From NCBI GenBank assembly GCA_003344405.1, contig NOWV01000263.1:17005-81004 (forward strand): DNA of 64,000 nt, in the 5' to 3' direction. Below, piece by piece: positions 25,534 through 39,364 of this stretch. The notes under the pieces were generated by a model, which was not told the origin of the DNA, did not search any database, and saw only the letters and a program-made list of their open reading frames with translations. Within the stretch, counting starts at the first letter, position 1. Each line of letters opens with the position of its first letter. The stretch is from Trichoplax sp. H2 (taxonomy: Eukaryota > Placozoa > Uniplacotomia > Trichoplacea). The position numbers and the translations under genes are program-made.

Positions 25534-28334
25534 ATGTGATCTGCTTTCTTCGATATGCTTGAATAGTATCAAAATTAATGACGCTTATACGACAAGTAAA
25601 ACGCCTCTAAAATACCATTCACTATTAAAACCATGCATTTGCCATCCATTGAATTTTTGGTACAACTTGATGCAAAAATTGCACTATCGAATGGAAGGCA
25701 TCACGTTGTATCTAGTACAGTATAGTACAGCCATTGGAATGCTACTGTTGTAGCTGTAGTAATACTGTACATTACTTTAGCGTAAAAAGTGTGACTACAA
25801 GTCCATGGCCAATCGATGGACTGTGATATTTTTAAAAGAGAATTTCTCTTCCAAATCACTCGCCTAACATTCTCTGTCTGCTTCTTCTACTTGTACAGTC
25901 TGGCGGGTAGAATGGGCCTTTTTCTACAGCTAAGCCACAATAATACCACTGTTATTCAACATCGTCATTAAAGTATTCTACCACAGTCAAAAATGATAGA
26001 AGCAAGTGCGCCATTAGCGATTGCAATTTACAGCCTTGCCTGTCTGTCCACGTAGCCATAGTTTGACTACGGTACCGTAGTCAAACACTGTCCAGTAGAG
26101 TAGCTGTGTGTTGACCACCTGCAGGCTAGACACTGCAATCACTATCGAGGTAGCCCGCCCTGCCCACTCTCAATGATCTTCCGTTAAGTATACATACAGA
26201 TATACCGATGGACGTTTGTACCCTCTCCCAGTATACCGTTGTAGAAGACGATAGCAGTCGTTGAAGTAGACCCAGTCGAGGTCAAATCAGCACGGCAAAC
26301 TCGTCCAAGCTGTGCGTGTAGGGGTGATAATGAAAGCAGCCTTGTCAAGGCACCGAATCATCGCCGCATTAAATTAAACAACGACTACAATTCTGAACTT
26401 GGTATGCAAGCACAAGTTCGTTTGAAATAGCTTTGAGTGGTCGGTATTTGTTAGCAATCGAACATGACGACTGAACAACTGTATACCAAAGTAAGTATAG
26501 GGCGTGTATTTTTCTATCGTTGTCATTTCTTGATCGTGTCTTGCTCATGTTGATTAATACCAATCAGTCATCACTTCTAGCGATTGTACCTCTACTGAAA
26601 GGGATCGCATGAAAACATAGATACAGTAGTTACTTGATGGTGATGATTTCAATATTTTATCGTCGATACTTGATCCATGGAGTACCAGAGTGATTTTGTA
26701 CTACTGTAGTTTGAAATCGATAAAAGTTTGCAATGAGAATTCAATCAGTGGATACAGTATTTCAACAAGTAATTTGAATGTTTCAATGCTATTGATCAAG
26801 TGGACAGGATACTGTAGTCTTACTGTATTGACGATCGAAATTTACGGTCAACGGCAGCAATTGGAGCCTTCTCATTAAAATCATACTACGACTACATTGT
26901 CAATAGACTCCAATTCAATACTACGTTGACATTGAAACATGGTTACTGACATCCTTTTGGATGCTGTTAAAACACACTTTTGGGGGAGGGCTACCAAATT
27001 TCTATCGAGGTGTTATACCAACAGGTATTTTGCATTTAGACTACATGTCCGTACAGTTAGATAAAGACCGAAGCTGCCCTACATAAATTGAAACTTTCTA
27101 TTTTCATTATTTATACTGTACCATACTCGCTTGGAGATTAGGTTAGATGGAAACTGCCGTCAGGCTAAAAATTCAATAAATATTCTGTAGCGCTAAACGA
27201 TGACTACGACAAATCAGTTTAGTCGACGATCGTACCGTCTAGACCTGACTACCGTCCATAACCGAAATAGATGCCAATCCCTTTTACTCTAGGTTTGGAA
27301 AACCTTTCATTAACTGATTTTATTATTATACAGATCTTAGGACATGGTTAATCTTCAGTTACTTTGGCGCCCACTCAATTTCTAGTTAATATAGATAGAT
27401 TAAACATGTCTGCTGATCACTGGTGCGATAAGTAACGACAGTAATTACTGTATGTCGACCGTATCAAGTCCATGCAGAAGCATGCGATGAATATTCAGTA
27501 GACGGCAGTATTATGCAAACAAAGTCATGTCATCAATTGGATCATTACTATCGCCAGTCTATTTCAACTGGCATAAATAGAACACACTGCAATAAATCAT
27601 ATCAATCCAATCTTCCTACCTATTACTGAGATTCATATTTAGCCGGCATATTATAATCGCTCTTTATGCTTTATTCTACGATCAGGCACATGCCAGTCCA
27701 TTGAGTGAGCAATACATAAACGCCTTGAATCACACTGCCTGACCATATTGCATAATTGAAAGACCATATATGCACCATAATTTGGGGATGCTTTTGATAC
27801 TGTAGCATTATACGCTTAGCGCTGACCGGAAGGTATATAGTAAGGAGACAAGAGTCGCTATAGTAACGCCTGTAGTATGCAGTCGTTATGCAGTGACTCT
27901 CTACTTTACCACAGTTACACAACATGGTGGAGAATGATAGAGGCTAAATATCGCCAACCTGTTGTTTAAAAATACATGTTATAACGTTGATAGCAAGTCG
28001 TAAAATGAGAACAAATTAATCAGGGTGTACACTGAAATTCAATGACTGAACCAAGGTTTAAGTACAGTAGACTGTATTCAATATACTATGATGGCATGAC
28101 AGGGATTCTAGTAGGCGATGGCTTTGTTAACAAATAATTTAGTAGTAGCATTTTCACCAACTTCTACAATATGAAGGGATGATTCCAATAGGTAGAATTC
28201 AATGGAAAGACTAGTAAAATCAATAATAGAAATGTTCGTCTATAACCATAGAAATATCCCGATCTAGCTGCTGTTGTAATATTGGATGCAATACTTGTAA
28301 TAAACAAATGATAATTATCTCTCATTAATTTTAG

Positions 28335-31300
28335 GGAACAGGGGTATGGATTCCAGACAAAGACATAGTCTGGCGTGCTGGAATTGTTGTCGGCCCCATT
28401 AAGGATAACAAATTACGAGTATTTTTAGACAATGGTTCGGTAAGTACTTTAGCTGTGCACTATTTCTTCCTATTAAAGTACACCTAAGTCTACCAGTAGA
28501 ATACTCAAATACTGTACTTTGTGTACTCTTCCACTAAATTCATTGTGCTAGATATCTTTAAATCTCGATAAGAAATATCGAAAGTAGATACATGTAATTA
28601 ACAGATATCATCTGTACGTACTAGCTTAAAAAGATTCTACGCAATTGAATGCTTAGTTCTTATTAAATATTGATATTGTTTTACGTAGATGAGCTTAGTT
28701 TTCTCACGTTGTTAGTTAGTAAATATTGTATTAGGATAGAAATGTAGCGAGGAGAGTAATTAAATTCATTATCCTAACACCATGATTTTTCTAGGAGTGA
28801 AATCATTTGACTTATTATCATTATCAACTGCTCTATAAAATACACAATTAGTAACAATGTGTACATTTCGCTATTATTGATCAATTATAGCTACGATATA
28901 TATTTTTACTCTTAATTTCAAAAGTATGAGAACAATTAATCTATTGATGATAATAGTAGCATTACATTTCTGTCCTGGAATGCATCACTAATGCTCTAAG
29001 ATTTCTTGTTTTTATATCGTTTTTAGACCTGATTTTATAATACTAAATAGTATGTATTAGTAGTGTTGAGAAACTTAGGTACAGTCTCAGCATCTATAAT
29101 GTAGCTTTGTTTTAGTATAAATTATTTACATCAATTTTTAGATAAATGAATATCTAAAACATTGATATGAATAGACAAATATACAGAACGGCATACCGTC
29201 ATATTAGGTACTGGCTATTGTGATGCCCAAAAAATAAGCAGCCACGCCTCTATCATCGTAATTACCATGTAGTAGTACATTTTACAATAACTAATAATAT
29301 TTTTTAGATGACCTTGTGATACCCATCATAATCCCTTTATATTGAAGTTTACAAGATGTAGTCATTCTATTTAATGACTTTACTGTAATTCAGTCATTAG
29401 CATTAAAATGATTCAAATTCTGCAATTGATGGTGTTTTGAATGGTGTATCATTAATAGCTGACTGAAAGCAAAGTACCGTAGTCGATTTGATGTAAATAA
29501 GTACAATTAACTATACTGTATTTACGTGTAGATTTATTCTGAGATATGACAAATATAAAATGCTTATTAATTCACGTCCAATATACAGAGTAAGACCGTA
29601 GATGTTAAAAAACCTGAAGATCTGCCTCCTTTGCGAAATCCTGACATCTTGATTGGTGCTGATGACTTGACATCGCTTAGTTATTTACACGAGCCAGCAG
29701 GTACTCAATGTCTAGTAACTATCATATCTAACTACACTTTACAAGATTAATGAATTGCATACTGCGTTATGTCGAGTAGACGGTCATTATTACCAACTCA
29801 GCTTTTTTTGGAAATAATTTAAAACAACTATCGTTAATAATTTCATATCAATTTTTTTCAGTTTTATACAATCTGCAATATCGTTTCCTCAACACAACAA
29901 TATATACCTACTGTGGTTAGTATCTTGTTGTTAGTAAAATGGCAATCGATGAATCTATTTGCCGTAGCTCACCCATCGCTAAGATTGATCGATTTATTAT
30001 TTAGGTATCGTCTTAGTAGCCATAAATCCGTATGAATCATTACCAATATACGGAGAGGATTTTATCATGCAGTATCGCGGTCAAACTATGGGCGAACTAG
30101 ATCCTCATATCTTTGCTGTTGCTGAAGATGCTTTTAGCGCAATGACAAGGTCAGCAACCGTGAGCAGGAAAATGCATATCTCAATCTATAAATGAATCAC
30201 CGTCGAAGCAGTTTTATTTATACGTTAGATTTGAAAGCACCTCTAGATGGTGCTCACTATTTACAACGATAATTTACCTTTACAGCGTCTATCTCTAACA
30301 TCTTCTGTGATCTCTAATTTTACGTAATTATTCGGTATTGCAGGGATAACGAAAATCAAAGTGTTATTATTAGTGGAGAATCTGGTGCTGGTAAAACGGT
30401 TAGTGCTAGGTTTACAATGAGATATTTGGCTGCTGTCGGTGGATCATCGAGTGAAACGCAGGTCGAAAGGAAAGTCTTAGCATCAAATCCTATTATGGAG
30501 GTAAGAAAGTATTAAGAGAGTTCTAGAATTGATGGTTTTCAATTTAAAAAAAATTTTGATGACATCTGTACTATATTAACTAATATCATTATTTTCTTTA
30601 GTCCTTCGGCAATGCAAAGACGACGCGAAACGATAATAGTAGCAGATTTGGAAAATTTATAGAAATCAATTTTGATAAAAATCAAGGGATTACTGGAGCC
30701 AATATGAGAACCTATTTGTTGGAGAAGTCTAGAGTTGTTTACCAAGCTGAACAGGAAAGAAATTATCATATTTTCTATCAGCTTTGCGAGTCACGCCAAT
30801 TACCGTATCTAGAAGAATTAAGTTTAGGTTGGTTAATAGATGCGATGATGGCATAAATTTTACAATAAGATTTTATTGTCTCCTTGTAACTCTGCATTCA
30901 TTATAATTTTAATATTCTTTCTTCGTAGAAAATGCAATGGATTTCTATTACACCCAACAAGGCGGTAATCCTGTTGTTGACACTATAGACGACAAAGATA
31001 GTCTACAATCCACTATAGACGCTTTTGAAATTCTTGGTTAGAAAATTCAGTGTTTTATCTTCAATGCTGATATTCTTTACTTACTTCGTTTAATTATTAA
31101 ATTAAAAAACTTAAAGTGAGCCACGAAAGCATCGAATGTCAAATTAATAAAGTATTTATTCACAATAGGTGTAACCTCAGAACATCAACGCGTTATTTTT
31201 CGTTCAGTTGCTGCTGTCCTGCATCTGGGAAATGTCAAATTTGTGACGTTAGATGATGAGCCGGATGAATGTTTTATAATGGTAGGGGGTGATACGTTAT

Positions 31301-34300
31301 TACAGTTAATATCGTAATTTACAAATTACCATAGACTAACAGAAGTACTGTAATAAGAGAATAAAATCCGAATCGGCATTTTTTCTGCATTTGTCTAACA
31401 GGATGACGATCCAAGTTTAGCGAATGTTGTGGAATTATTAGGTATTAATTTTCCGCAACTACAGAAATGGTTATGTAATAGAAAAATTTCTACGATGCAT
31501 GAGATAATCACTAAACCATTAACCCCGAAACAGGTAGATTCAATATGAGAATAATTATATTTTTGTACTTAAATTTAATAAGTTAAAATACCCTAAATAC
31601 AACACATTTTTATTGATTATTGAAGGCTGCTACAGCTCGTGATGGATTAGCAAAACTTATCTATTCGAAGTTATTTGACTGGATTGTCCAAACTGTTAAC
31701 GAAGTTCTAGCTGCGACCGTGAAAGCGAATTCGTTTATAGGTGTACTGGATATATACGGGTATAAAAATAAATCGATCTTCTTTACAATCATCCTTTCAA
31801 TTTTATATTATGTAACATGATGTAATATTTTTGCCATAGCTTCGAATTTTTTGAATGGAACAGCTTTGAACAATTTTGCATCAATTTCGCAAACGAGAAA
31901 CTTCAACAGCAATTCTGTATGGTAAGCTTAGTATTATGATAATGGTAGCATTTTTGATTATTGCTTATTTAACTGTTAATAACTCTTCCATGTTGATTTC
32001 ATTCCTAGCACGTTTTCAAATTAGAACAAGAAGAATATATAAAAGAAGAGATAGAATGGACTTTTATTGACTTTTATGACAATCAACCTTGTATTGACCT
32101 AGTTGAAGGAAAAATGGGAATTATTGCGTTATTAGATGAAGAATGCAAGGTTAGTAATTTACCAATATTAATTAAATATCTATTTTCCCTATTCATTAGT
32201 TCTATTCTGACCTTTCATTTACAGGTACAAGGAACTGATAAAAACTGGATTCAGAAGTTATATAACAATTTCGGCAATAAAAAGCATGACTATTTCAGCA
32301 AGCCTAGGACTTCACAATCTTCCTTTATCGTTCATCATTTTTGCGGCAATGTTACATATGAATGTTATGGATTTATAGAAAAAAATAAAGATGTTATTTT
32401 TGAAGAATACCTATCAATTTTAAGAGCGAGTGAGGTATGATAAGTGAAGTTTTTATTTTATAACATTTAATTTTTATGACTAAATCTTTATTTGCAATGT
32501 AAGTTTGAAATTGTAGCCGAAATGTTCCACGAAGCAACTGAAGAAAGATCACGTGGTTCTACTTCAAGTGGTTCTCGTATTCGTTCTTCTTCGGCTGGCA
32601 GATTACGTTTAGGAAATGAAAAGAAAAGACTTAAAACTGTTGGCTCACAGGTTCTTCGCTATGCTATGTTAACACTGATGTGAACTCGTCAGATTCTAAA
32701 CTTGATTACAATTTCTGATTCTAATAGTTTATTGGCTCAGTTGGTCAGCTAATGACGACATTAAACAACACCAAGCCTCATTACGTCCGTACGATAAAGC
32801 CTAATGAACGAAAAGCTCCATTTACGTAAGCTGTAGAAAAGTATCATGCACACAGATGTGAACTACAATCATGATGAGATATATAACACTCTCTATAAAA
32901 AATAGCTTATTCAGGAGTTATGATAAACTTTGCTTTAGGTTTGAGCCGACGTTATCGGTTCAGCAGTTGCGAGCTTGTGGTATTATAGAAACTATCAAAA
33001 TCAGCGCAGCTGGGTTCCCATCAAGGTAGAAACAACGTTTCTAATTAACCTACGTTATATGTCTTTATAGACTTATCCAGTATGTCGACTGTATATATAT
33101 CTGTATTTTAATTAAATATCAATGTACTAAATTGAAATTTAGGTGGACCTATATGGACTTCTATACGCGCTATCGAGTTCTTGCAAAGCTATCTAGCGAT
33201 ATCGATCGAAATGATTTAAAGGGCACTTGTTCCAATATAGTAAAGAGTTATATTTCGGTAAGAAACGTCATTTGGTTCGCTTGTCCTGAAATAATTCTTA
33301 AGAAATAAGCTAATATCAGCCTGCCCACCTTTTTCGTAAAAATTTAGCGTACGTTGGCAAATCTAGCTGATTTGTAGTTGTTAACATACATTATTAGATT
33401 GTTTGAGTTTTCAAGACATAGAAATAGGCAGATAATTATTAAATTGTAGTATTTAATCGGCTTCCGAAGCTACCGATTATGATATGCTCGTATTTCACTA
33501 TATAGGACGCCGATAAAATTCAGCTTGGCAAAACTAAAATTTTCTTTAGACCAGGACAGGTAAAGCTAATTCAAAAATTTCTACAATGTTTGTGCCTCCT
33601 TTAAAGATATCTAATAGATCGATATCTGCTATTGAACAGGTCGCCTATTTAGAGAAGTTGCGCAGTGACAAATTAAATCGTACAAGTATCATGATCCAAA
33701 AATTTATCAAAGGCTGGCGGCAAAGGAGACGTTATCAACGGTTACGAAACTCAACAATCAAGATCCAATCACTTTACCGTGGCTTATGCGCGCGACGGTC
33801 AGCTTTTTTCGATTTCAGACTTGAAAGTATACTTTTTGTGCATGCCTGATAATTAGCGCTTATCGAATTGCTTTTATATAATCCGCCATTTTATCGCAGG
33901 TTGCTACTATTTCTATGTCAAACCAAAGCTTCAACTGTTATTCAAAAACGATTTCGAGGATTTCGTGCTCGAAAGGCATATAAGTTGTTACGACAAGTTA
34001 TCATCCAGATGCAGTGTTTAACAAGGATCAAATTTGCTCGCAAAAAATACGTACACCTACTAAGAAATAAAAAAGCAATTATTATTCAAAGAAACGTGCG
34101 TTGTTGGATGGAGAAAGCGAGATATTATCGAACTCTTAAAGCGATCATTTTATTGCAATGCTGTTTAAGGCGGCTAATTGCGAAAAGACAATTAAAGAAA
34201 TTAAAGGTAGCAGTAAAACTGATATTGCATCAACTTGGTAATAACATACTGTTAACGTAATTGTTTTAAAGTTACCTAACACTGCCATATATTTTGCGCC

Positions 34301-37300
34301 CTGCCTTAAACATCACCACATAATTAGATCGAAGCTCGTTCTGTTGCTCACCTGCAAGAATTACAGAAGGGTATGGAAAATAAAATTATTTCATTACAGC
34401 GCCGTTTAACGGAACAGGTAAGCCGAATCACATTACTAACAATGTTCGTTTGCTTTCATAATAATGAATATACTGTTAAATTATACTAGCAAAAAGAAAA
34501 TGAAGTATTAATCCGTAGCCAGCGGGAAACCGATGATTTAAAAAAACAGTTAACTTCTTTCAGTGAAGTTAAAAGTAGTCTGGCTGCAGCTCTTAAACGT
34601 ATTGATGTTCTAGAAGCTGAAATAGAATCTGCTAAATCGGAGTTAGAAAATAGTAATAAACGATATGATGATGTCCTGACTGCAGCAGAAGAAACAGAAT
34701 TGATCATGCAAAAGGTTTCTTATCTTGAATATTAAATTATGTTATTTATTAGCATTGTAAATGCTTCATATAGGATAATTTTAATTTCTTCATACACTAT
34801 GTGCACAGGAAATTGATTCAACGAAAGAGAAGCTATCATTAGTAGAAAGTCAACTTAAAGAACAACAGGAAATCGAAACAGAAAATAGTAAGCTAAAGGA
34901 AGAATTGCATTTAACTGTGGTTCAACGAGATGAACATAAGGCCGAATTAGAGCAGACTAGAGAACACTATCAGCGCCATCTGAAGGATCATGCAAGATTA
35001 GAACAGAGATTCGATAATCTACAAGAAGAAATGGAGCTACAGCAAAAGCAACAGCGAGCAATGAATGAAAAGTTTGCGGGTGTAGTTTCCGGGATCGATT
35101 TAGATGTTGATGGCTTAGGTATGTAGGAAGAAATTGAAATTAATAACTTTTCCTTTGTGTTAATTCATGATTGGATCATTAAATCAATTGTCATATTTAT
35201 TATACAATTAATTAATCTAGAAGAAGAAACTAGTCAAAGCGCTGAAGGTATATTTTAATAGAACCAATTCTTGCACAATTAATACAAAGTAGGAATTTGC
35301 GTACGGACCGTATAACTTGCAAATCTTGATTACATAGGAAATATTCTGTCCGCGATGAAAATAAAGTACGAAATGGTTAAGAACGAAAGAGACAAATTAG
35401 AACAAGAATTGAAGAACCTAGGTAATTATTAGGATATTGGCATTTGTACTTAGATATAAACTGTCATTTGAATAACCACTAACTGATGATAATTAATATT
35501 TTAGCGGGTGAAGCTGAAATTCGTGGTAAAACCAGAACTCGATTACTGAAAAATGAAGTGGAGAGATTATCACAGATGGAGAGACAATATTGGGAACTCG
35601 TTACAGTTAATAGTCTGTTACGTCATCACGCTGTAACTGTAGTGGGCAAGTCTGAGAAGGAGATAGCGAAAGATCTAGATAAGGCCTTGGTGGAAAACGA
35701 AAAGTTGAAAAAGCAGCTTGCAACTGTAAAAACCGGCCACAATGACCAAGATACCGCGAAGGAAAATATAAAAGATTATAAATACAAAATTGATGGTAGG
35801 AAAACATAGCAGAGTTTTATGACCTACAGTAGAAACTGAATTAACTATATTAATACGTTATTTTTTATTGCAATTTTAGATCCACTCCTTGAATATGATG
35901 GAGATCTGAATGCACTAATTGGAGCTAATAAATATTTGAGAGCTGCCGTTCGTGATCTTGAACAAAAATCAGAAAATCAGCGAAATAACAACGAAATTGT
36001 AGTTGAAAATGAACAAGTAAAAGAAGTAGTTGCCGAGAATGAGGAATTGCGACTTCGTTGCAGTAGTATGGAAGCCAATATAGAATCACTGAAAAGTCAA
36101 ATTAGGAGGGAGTTCCGAAAGATGGGTAATAGCGATGAAGTATCTAAAAAACGTGCTAGCAGTTTGTTCGCTAGTGGTAGGCAACCACGTATAACTGGAC
36201 CAAATGCAGGACTTGTTATGAGATCTGTCTCTATTGATAAACCACCAGTCGCTGACGATGTTAACGGTAACGTTAACATCAATGACAGTAATAAAAACGA
36301 AGATAAGAATGAAAGTAAAGATGTAACAAGAACTGAAATTGATAAACCAAAATCGAAAGTGAGCAATTCGCACGACACAGTAGATGGAAATATTAAAATT
36401 AAACACCGCTCACAAGAGAGGAAATGTTGGATTCAATTTCGTCGACAAGATATCGGAAATTTTATCAAGCAGCTTGTACATGCTAAGCCTGATATGATAC
36501 CAGATGGTATTCCCACATCGCCTGCATTCATAACCTTTATGTGCTTACGTTATGCTGATTATAATCATGACGATCGTAGCATACAAGGTTTACTGACCAA
36601 CTACATCAATGGTATTAGAGCTGTCATTAAAAAGTCGAAAAGTAACATTAATATGACAATATTTTGGTTAGCCAATACTTGCCGATTAACTCACTTAATC
36701 AAGCAATACAGTGGTGATGAATTGGTGGAAGGAGGGGAAGAAAATCAACGTTGGAATTTACAAAATTTTAACTTGGATGACTACTGTCAAGTACTTACTG
36801 ATTTATCTGTTAGAATTTACCATGAGTTACTCAGAACTGTACATGAAAAATTGCAAACGATCATCATAAAGGCCATGCTTGAGGCTGAATTAATACCTGA
36901 TGTTTCACCATCGAAGCAATTCTTTAAGAGTCATCCTAGTAAAGCACAGAGTGGTATTAATGTAACAACAATAACTAAGATCTTAGTTGATCTGTTAACA
37001 GTTCTCAAAGAATTCGATATTGACGCGGAAGTGATTAAGCAAGTTTTCAGACAAATCTTTTACTTTATTGCTGCATATATGCTTAATAACATGTTATTAA
37101 GAAAAGATATGTGTAACTGGTCCAAAGGAATGCAAATTCGCTATAACATTAGTCAATTAGAGGAATGGTGCCGAGACAATGATTTATCGGAAAGCGGTGC
37201 CATAGAATCACTTGAGTATGTAACACAAGCGACACAATTATTGCAAGTTAGTAAGAAGACTAAAGAAGATGTTGATGGAATCTTTGATATGTGCAACAGA

Positions 37301-37723
37301 TTAAACCCGCTACAGGTACTATAAAACAATAAAACGAAAAATTAAGCATAGATGTAATATTTTTATTTACTGTACGATAAATATTATGCTCCTATGATAG
37401 TTTGATTACTACAGTATCTTTAATTATATTATATAGTATTCCCAAGCTCTGATTGCAATCGATCGTTTTTTCATATGCCTTTTTAGATCCAGAAAATTCT
37501 AACTATGTATATGCCAATAAGCGAATTTGAAGATCGAGTGCCCGCTTCTATAATACAATATGTAGCAGCTCGCGGCGGTACCCAAAACTCAAATTATCGT
37601 CTAATGATGGACTTAACTTATATGTTTCCGGTTACATTCTTATTTGCTCAATCTCTTACTAAGCTCGAAGATGTTTTGATTCCAGAAGGATTAAAGCTAC
37701 AGCAATACCTGACAATACAGTAA
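28335..37723 (+). CDS. Class V unconventional myosin heavy chain, 28 exons seen, N-terminal exon not found
   Basis: Actin-based motor that carries organelles, usually through Rab adaptors. Exons: 28335-28439, 29589-29700, 29862-29915, 30005-30149, 30344-30500, 30602-30827, 30929-31036, 31169-31281, 31402-31533, 31626-31759, 31840-31921, 32009-32149, 32225-32434, 32504-32650, 32728-32825, 32939-33025, 33143-33257, 33506-33559, 33640-33797, 33900-34206, 34328-34417, 34490-34714, 34809-35118, 35221-35247, 35338-35421, 35505-35795, 35880-37315, 37487-37723; these encode 1794 residues. Numbering from the first seen exon: P-loop GESGAGKT (150-157), switch I NDNSSRFG (201-208), switch II DIYGFE (426-431), IQ region 741-895, coiled coil to about 1400, dilute-type cargo domain about 1425-1794 (with [16 protein letters not shown]). 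The frame at 28335 is open to an AG, so the initiator exon lies upstream. The class V assignment is firm from the neck and tail. Confidence 0.95.
28440..29588 (+). other. 1.1-kb myosin V intron
   Basis: AT-rich, with no open frame or repeat of note. It is much longer than the other myosin introns in this gene, most of which are 70-250 bp. Confidence 0.6.
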
Positions 37724-39364
37724 TTTGATACTATCTTGACAATCAGACCACCACTTTAAGTGCTAGTCTTACACCGATGCCATATGATCATAAATCCATG
37801 TCATTTTCATTTAGCTAAAGTGGATATTATTTATTCAGAAAATATCGGTAATTTTTGCTTTTTGTCTAGTTATTGTATTTTTTACTAACTGGACCTGTTG
37901 ATACTTATTCGTATAATATATCAATGATGCACTTCATTAATTTTTTGAAACCATTAGACTGGAGGAAAGTAATTATTCTAGGTAAAATAACTACGGATAA
38001 TACGATAAGGAAAATCAAATTTCATGAAGCAGTTTCATATCATGAAATACGAACTATTGATTACTCACGAGCTTATTTTCTTTATTTTCTCATAAGTGTA
38101 GTAACTTGTGAAAAGTTGTCGATAAGTTGAAATAGTTATAAGATTAAATATGAATTGAATGAATGTTAGCTCTTACGTACCGCAGCGAATTGGCTATGAA
38201 ATGAAATAGCATATATCATTTTATATGGCCGTATTAGAACTGTGTCGTGAAGGCAAAATAAAAATGACCTAGTAGAATTGATTAATTAAAAGATGATTTA
38301 TGATTCATCTTGTAATTTGGTTCTCAATACTCATAACCTACTCTAAGGGTTACCAAGGTGTAATATAGATCATATATGCTGTATTACATCGTACTGTTAT
38401 CATGATGTAATGTACGAATATCAATGTAATAGGAAATTAATTAAGAATTTGATTTTTAAAAGCGCCAGCTTGGGACTAGTAACATATAAATTGATTAAGA
38501 CATTATAGTTTGTTAATAATCTTAACATATTTTGTATAAAATTTGTTTTAATAAATTGTGTAACAGTATTAATGTCAAATTAAACCATAATTAAATACAT
38601 GTAAAAACGTAGAAATATTCCCTGAGGATGCATGCTTTACTTACTATGAACTTATGATCCATTAATTAATACATTAGCACTTAGCACTACTAGTGGTGTT
38701 ACATATGCAGTTGATAGCGTTTGCAGCACTCTATGTACCATTACATTGATCTTGCAAATCGATCTTTGACTGTTCCTAGTACACAAGAAATCATTTTATA
38801 CAACTACGTCCATTCGGCGCTTCTTTCAAAGATTCCGGCGTGCGTATGTAGCTGAGGTAATCATATTTTTACTTTCAGTTTCTTACTGTTTCAATTTTAA
38901 TTAACCACTTTTATAGACTTTATTTTACGTCAGTGGATAATTACAGGTATAGACGGGAGATGAGATTTTATCACAGTCTATGCTAGAATCATATTAATGT
39001 TGATTGATATGCAATTTAACCATTACTATTTTAATGTCCCTAATTCGGACACCAATTTATAAAAAAAATTATATCATATATTACAGGGCATGTTTAATAA
39101 ACTATAGAAGCATTCTTGATATCATTCGTAGCTCATGAAAGCGTAAATAATTAAACATTTAGTAAATTATTTATGTTATACTTGTAGACTGGCTAGATAA
39201 GTATAATATCTTAGTTGATTAACATTCATCATAGAGGTAATATCATTTCTATCACCGACTAAGATGAAAGATACGTATATTTGTCACTTTACTGACACAA
39301 TATAAATCTTGCCTTAATTCATGTTTACAAAATTTAGATAATTAACTGAATATATCATCATGAT
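37724..39364. other. convergent spacer between myosin V and STPG2
   Basis: 1.6 kb of AT-rich DNA. Several possible poly(A) motifs occur (for example AATAAA near 38260 and 38550). A 38873-type open frame (37873-38130) has no recognisable similarity. No repeats recognised. Confidence 0.5.

Larger units (their letters stand above)
24781..28334. other. divergent spacer between NAXE and myosin V
   Basis: 3.5 kb. The part next to the NAXE start (24831-24955) and 25514-25533, 25714-25730 are dense in CTGTAC/GTACAG palindromes. I see no protein family in the short open frames (25496, 26369, 26690, 27671). The missing N-terminal exon of myosin V should lie here. One candidate is a short exon with an ATG at 28202 followed by a GTAAAA donor, but nothing independent supports it. 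Confidence 0.5.

Noticed and set aside
36086-36406. Minus-strand frames of 93 and 106 codons
   Set aside because: Antisense to the well-supported large coding exon of myosin V.
28335-37723. Functional link between the two Rabs and myosin V from being in the same window
   Set aside because: Myosin V does bind Rabs, but the genes are 13 kb or more apart with unrelated genes between, and animal gene order is weak evidence.
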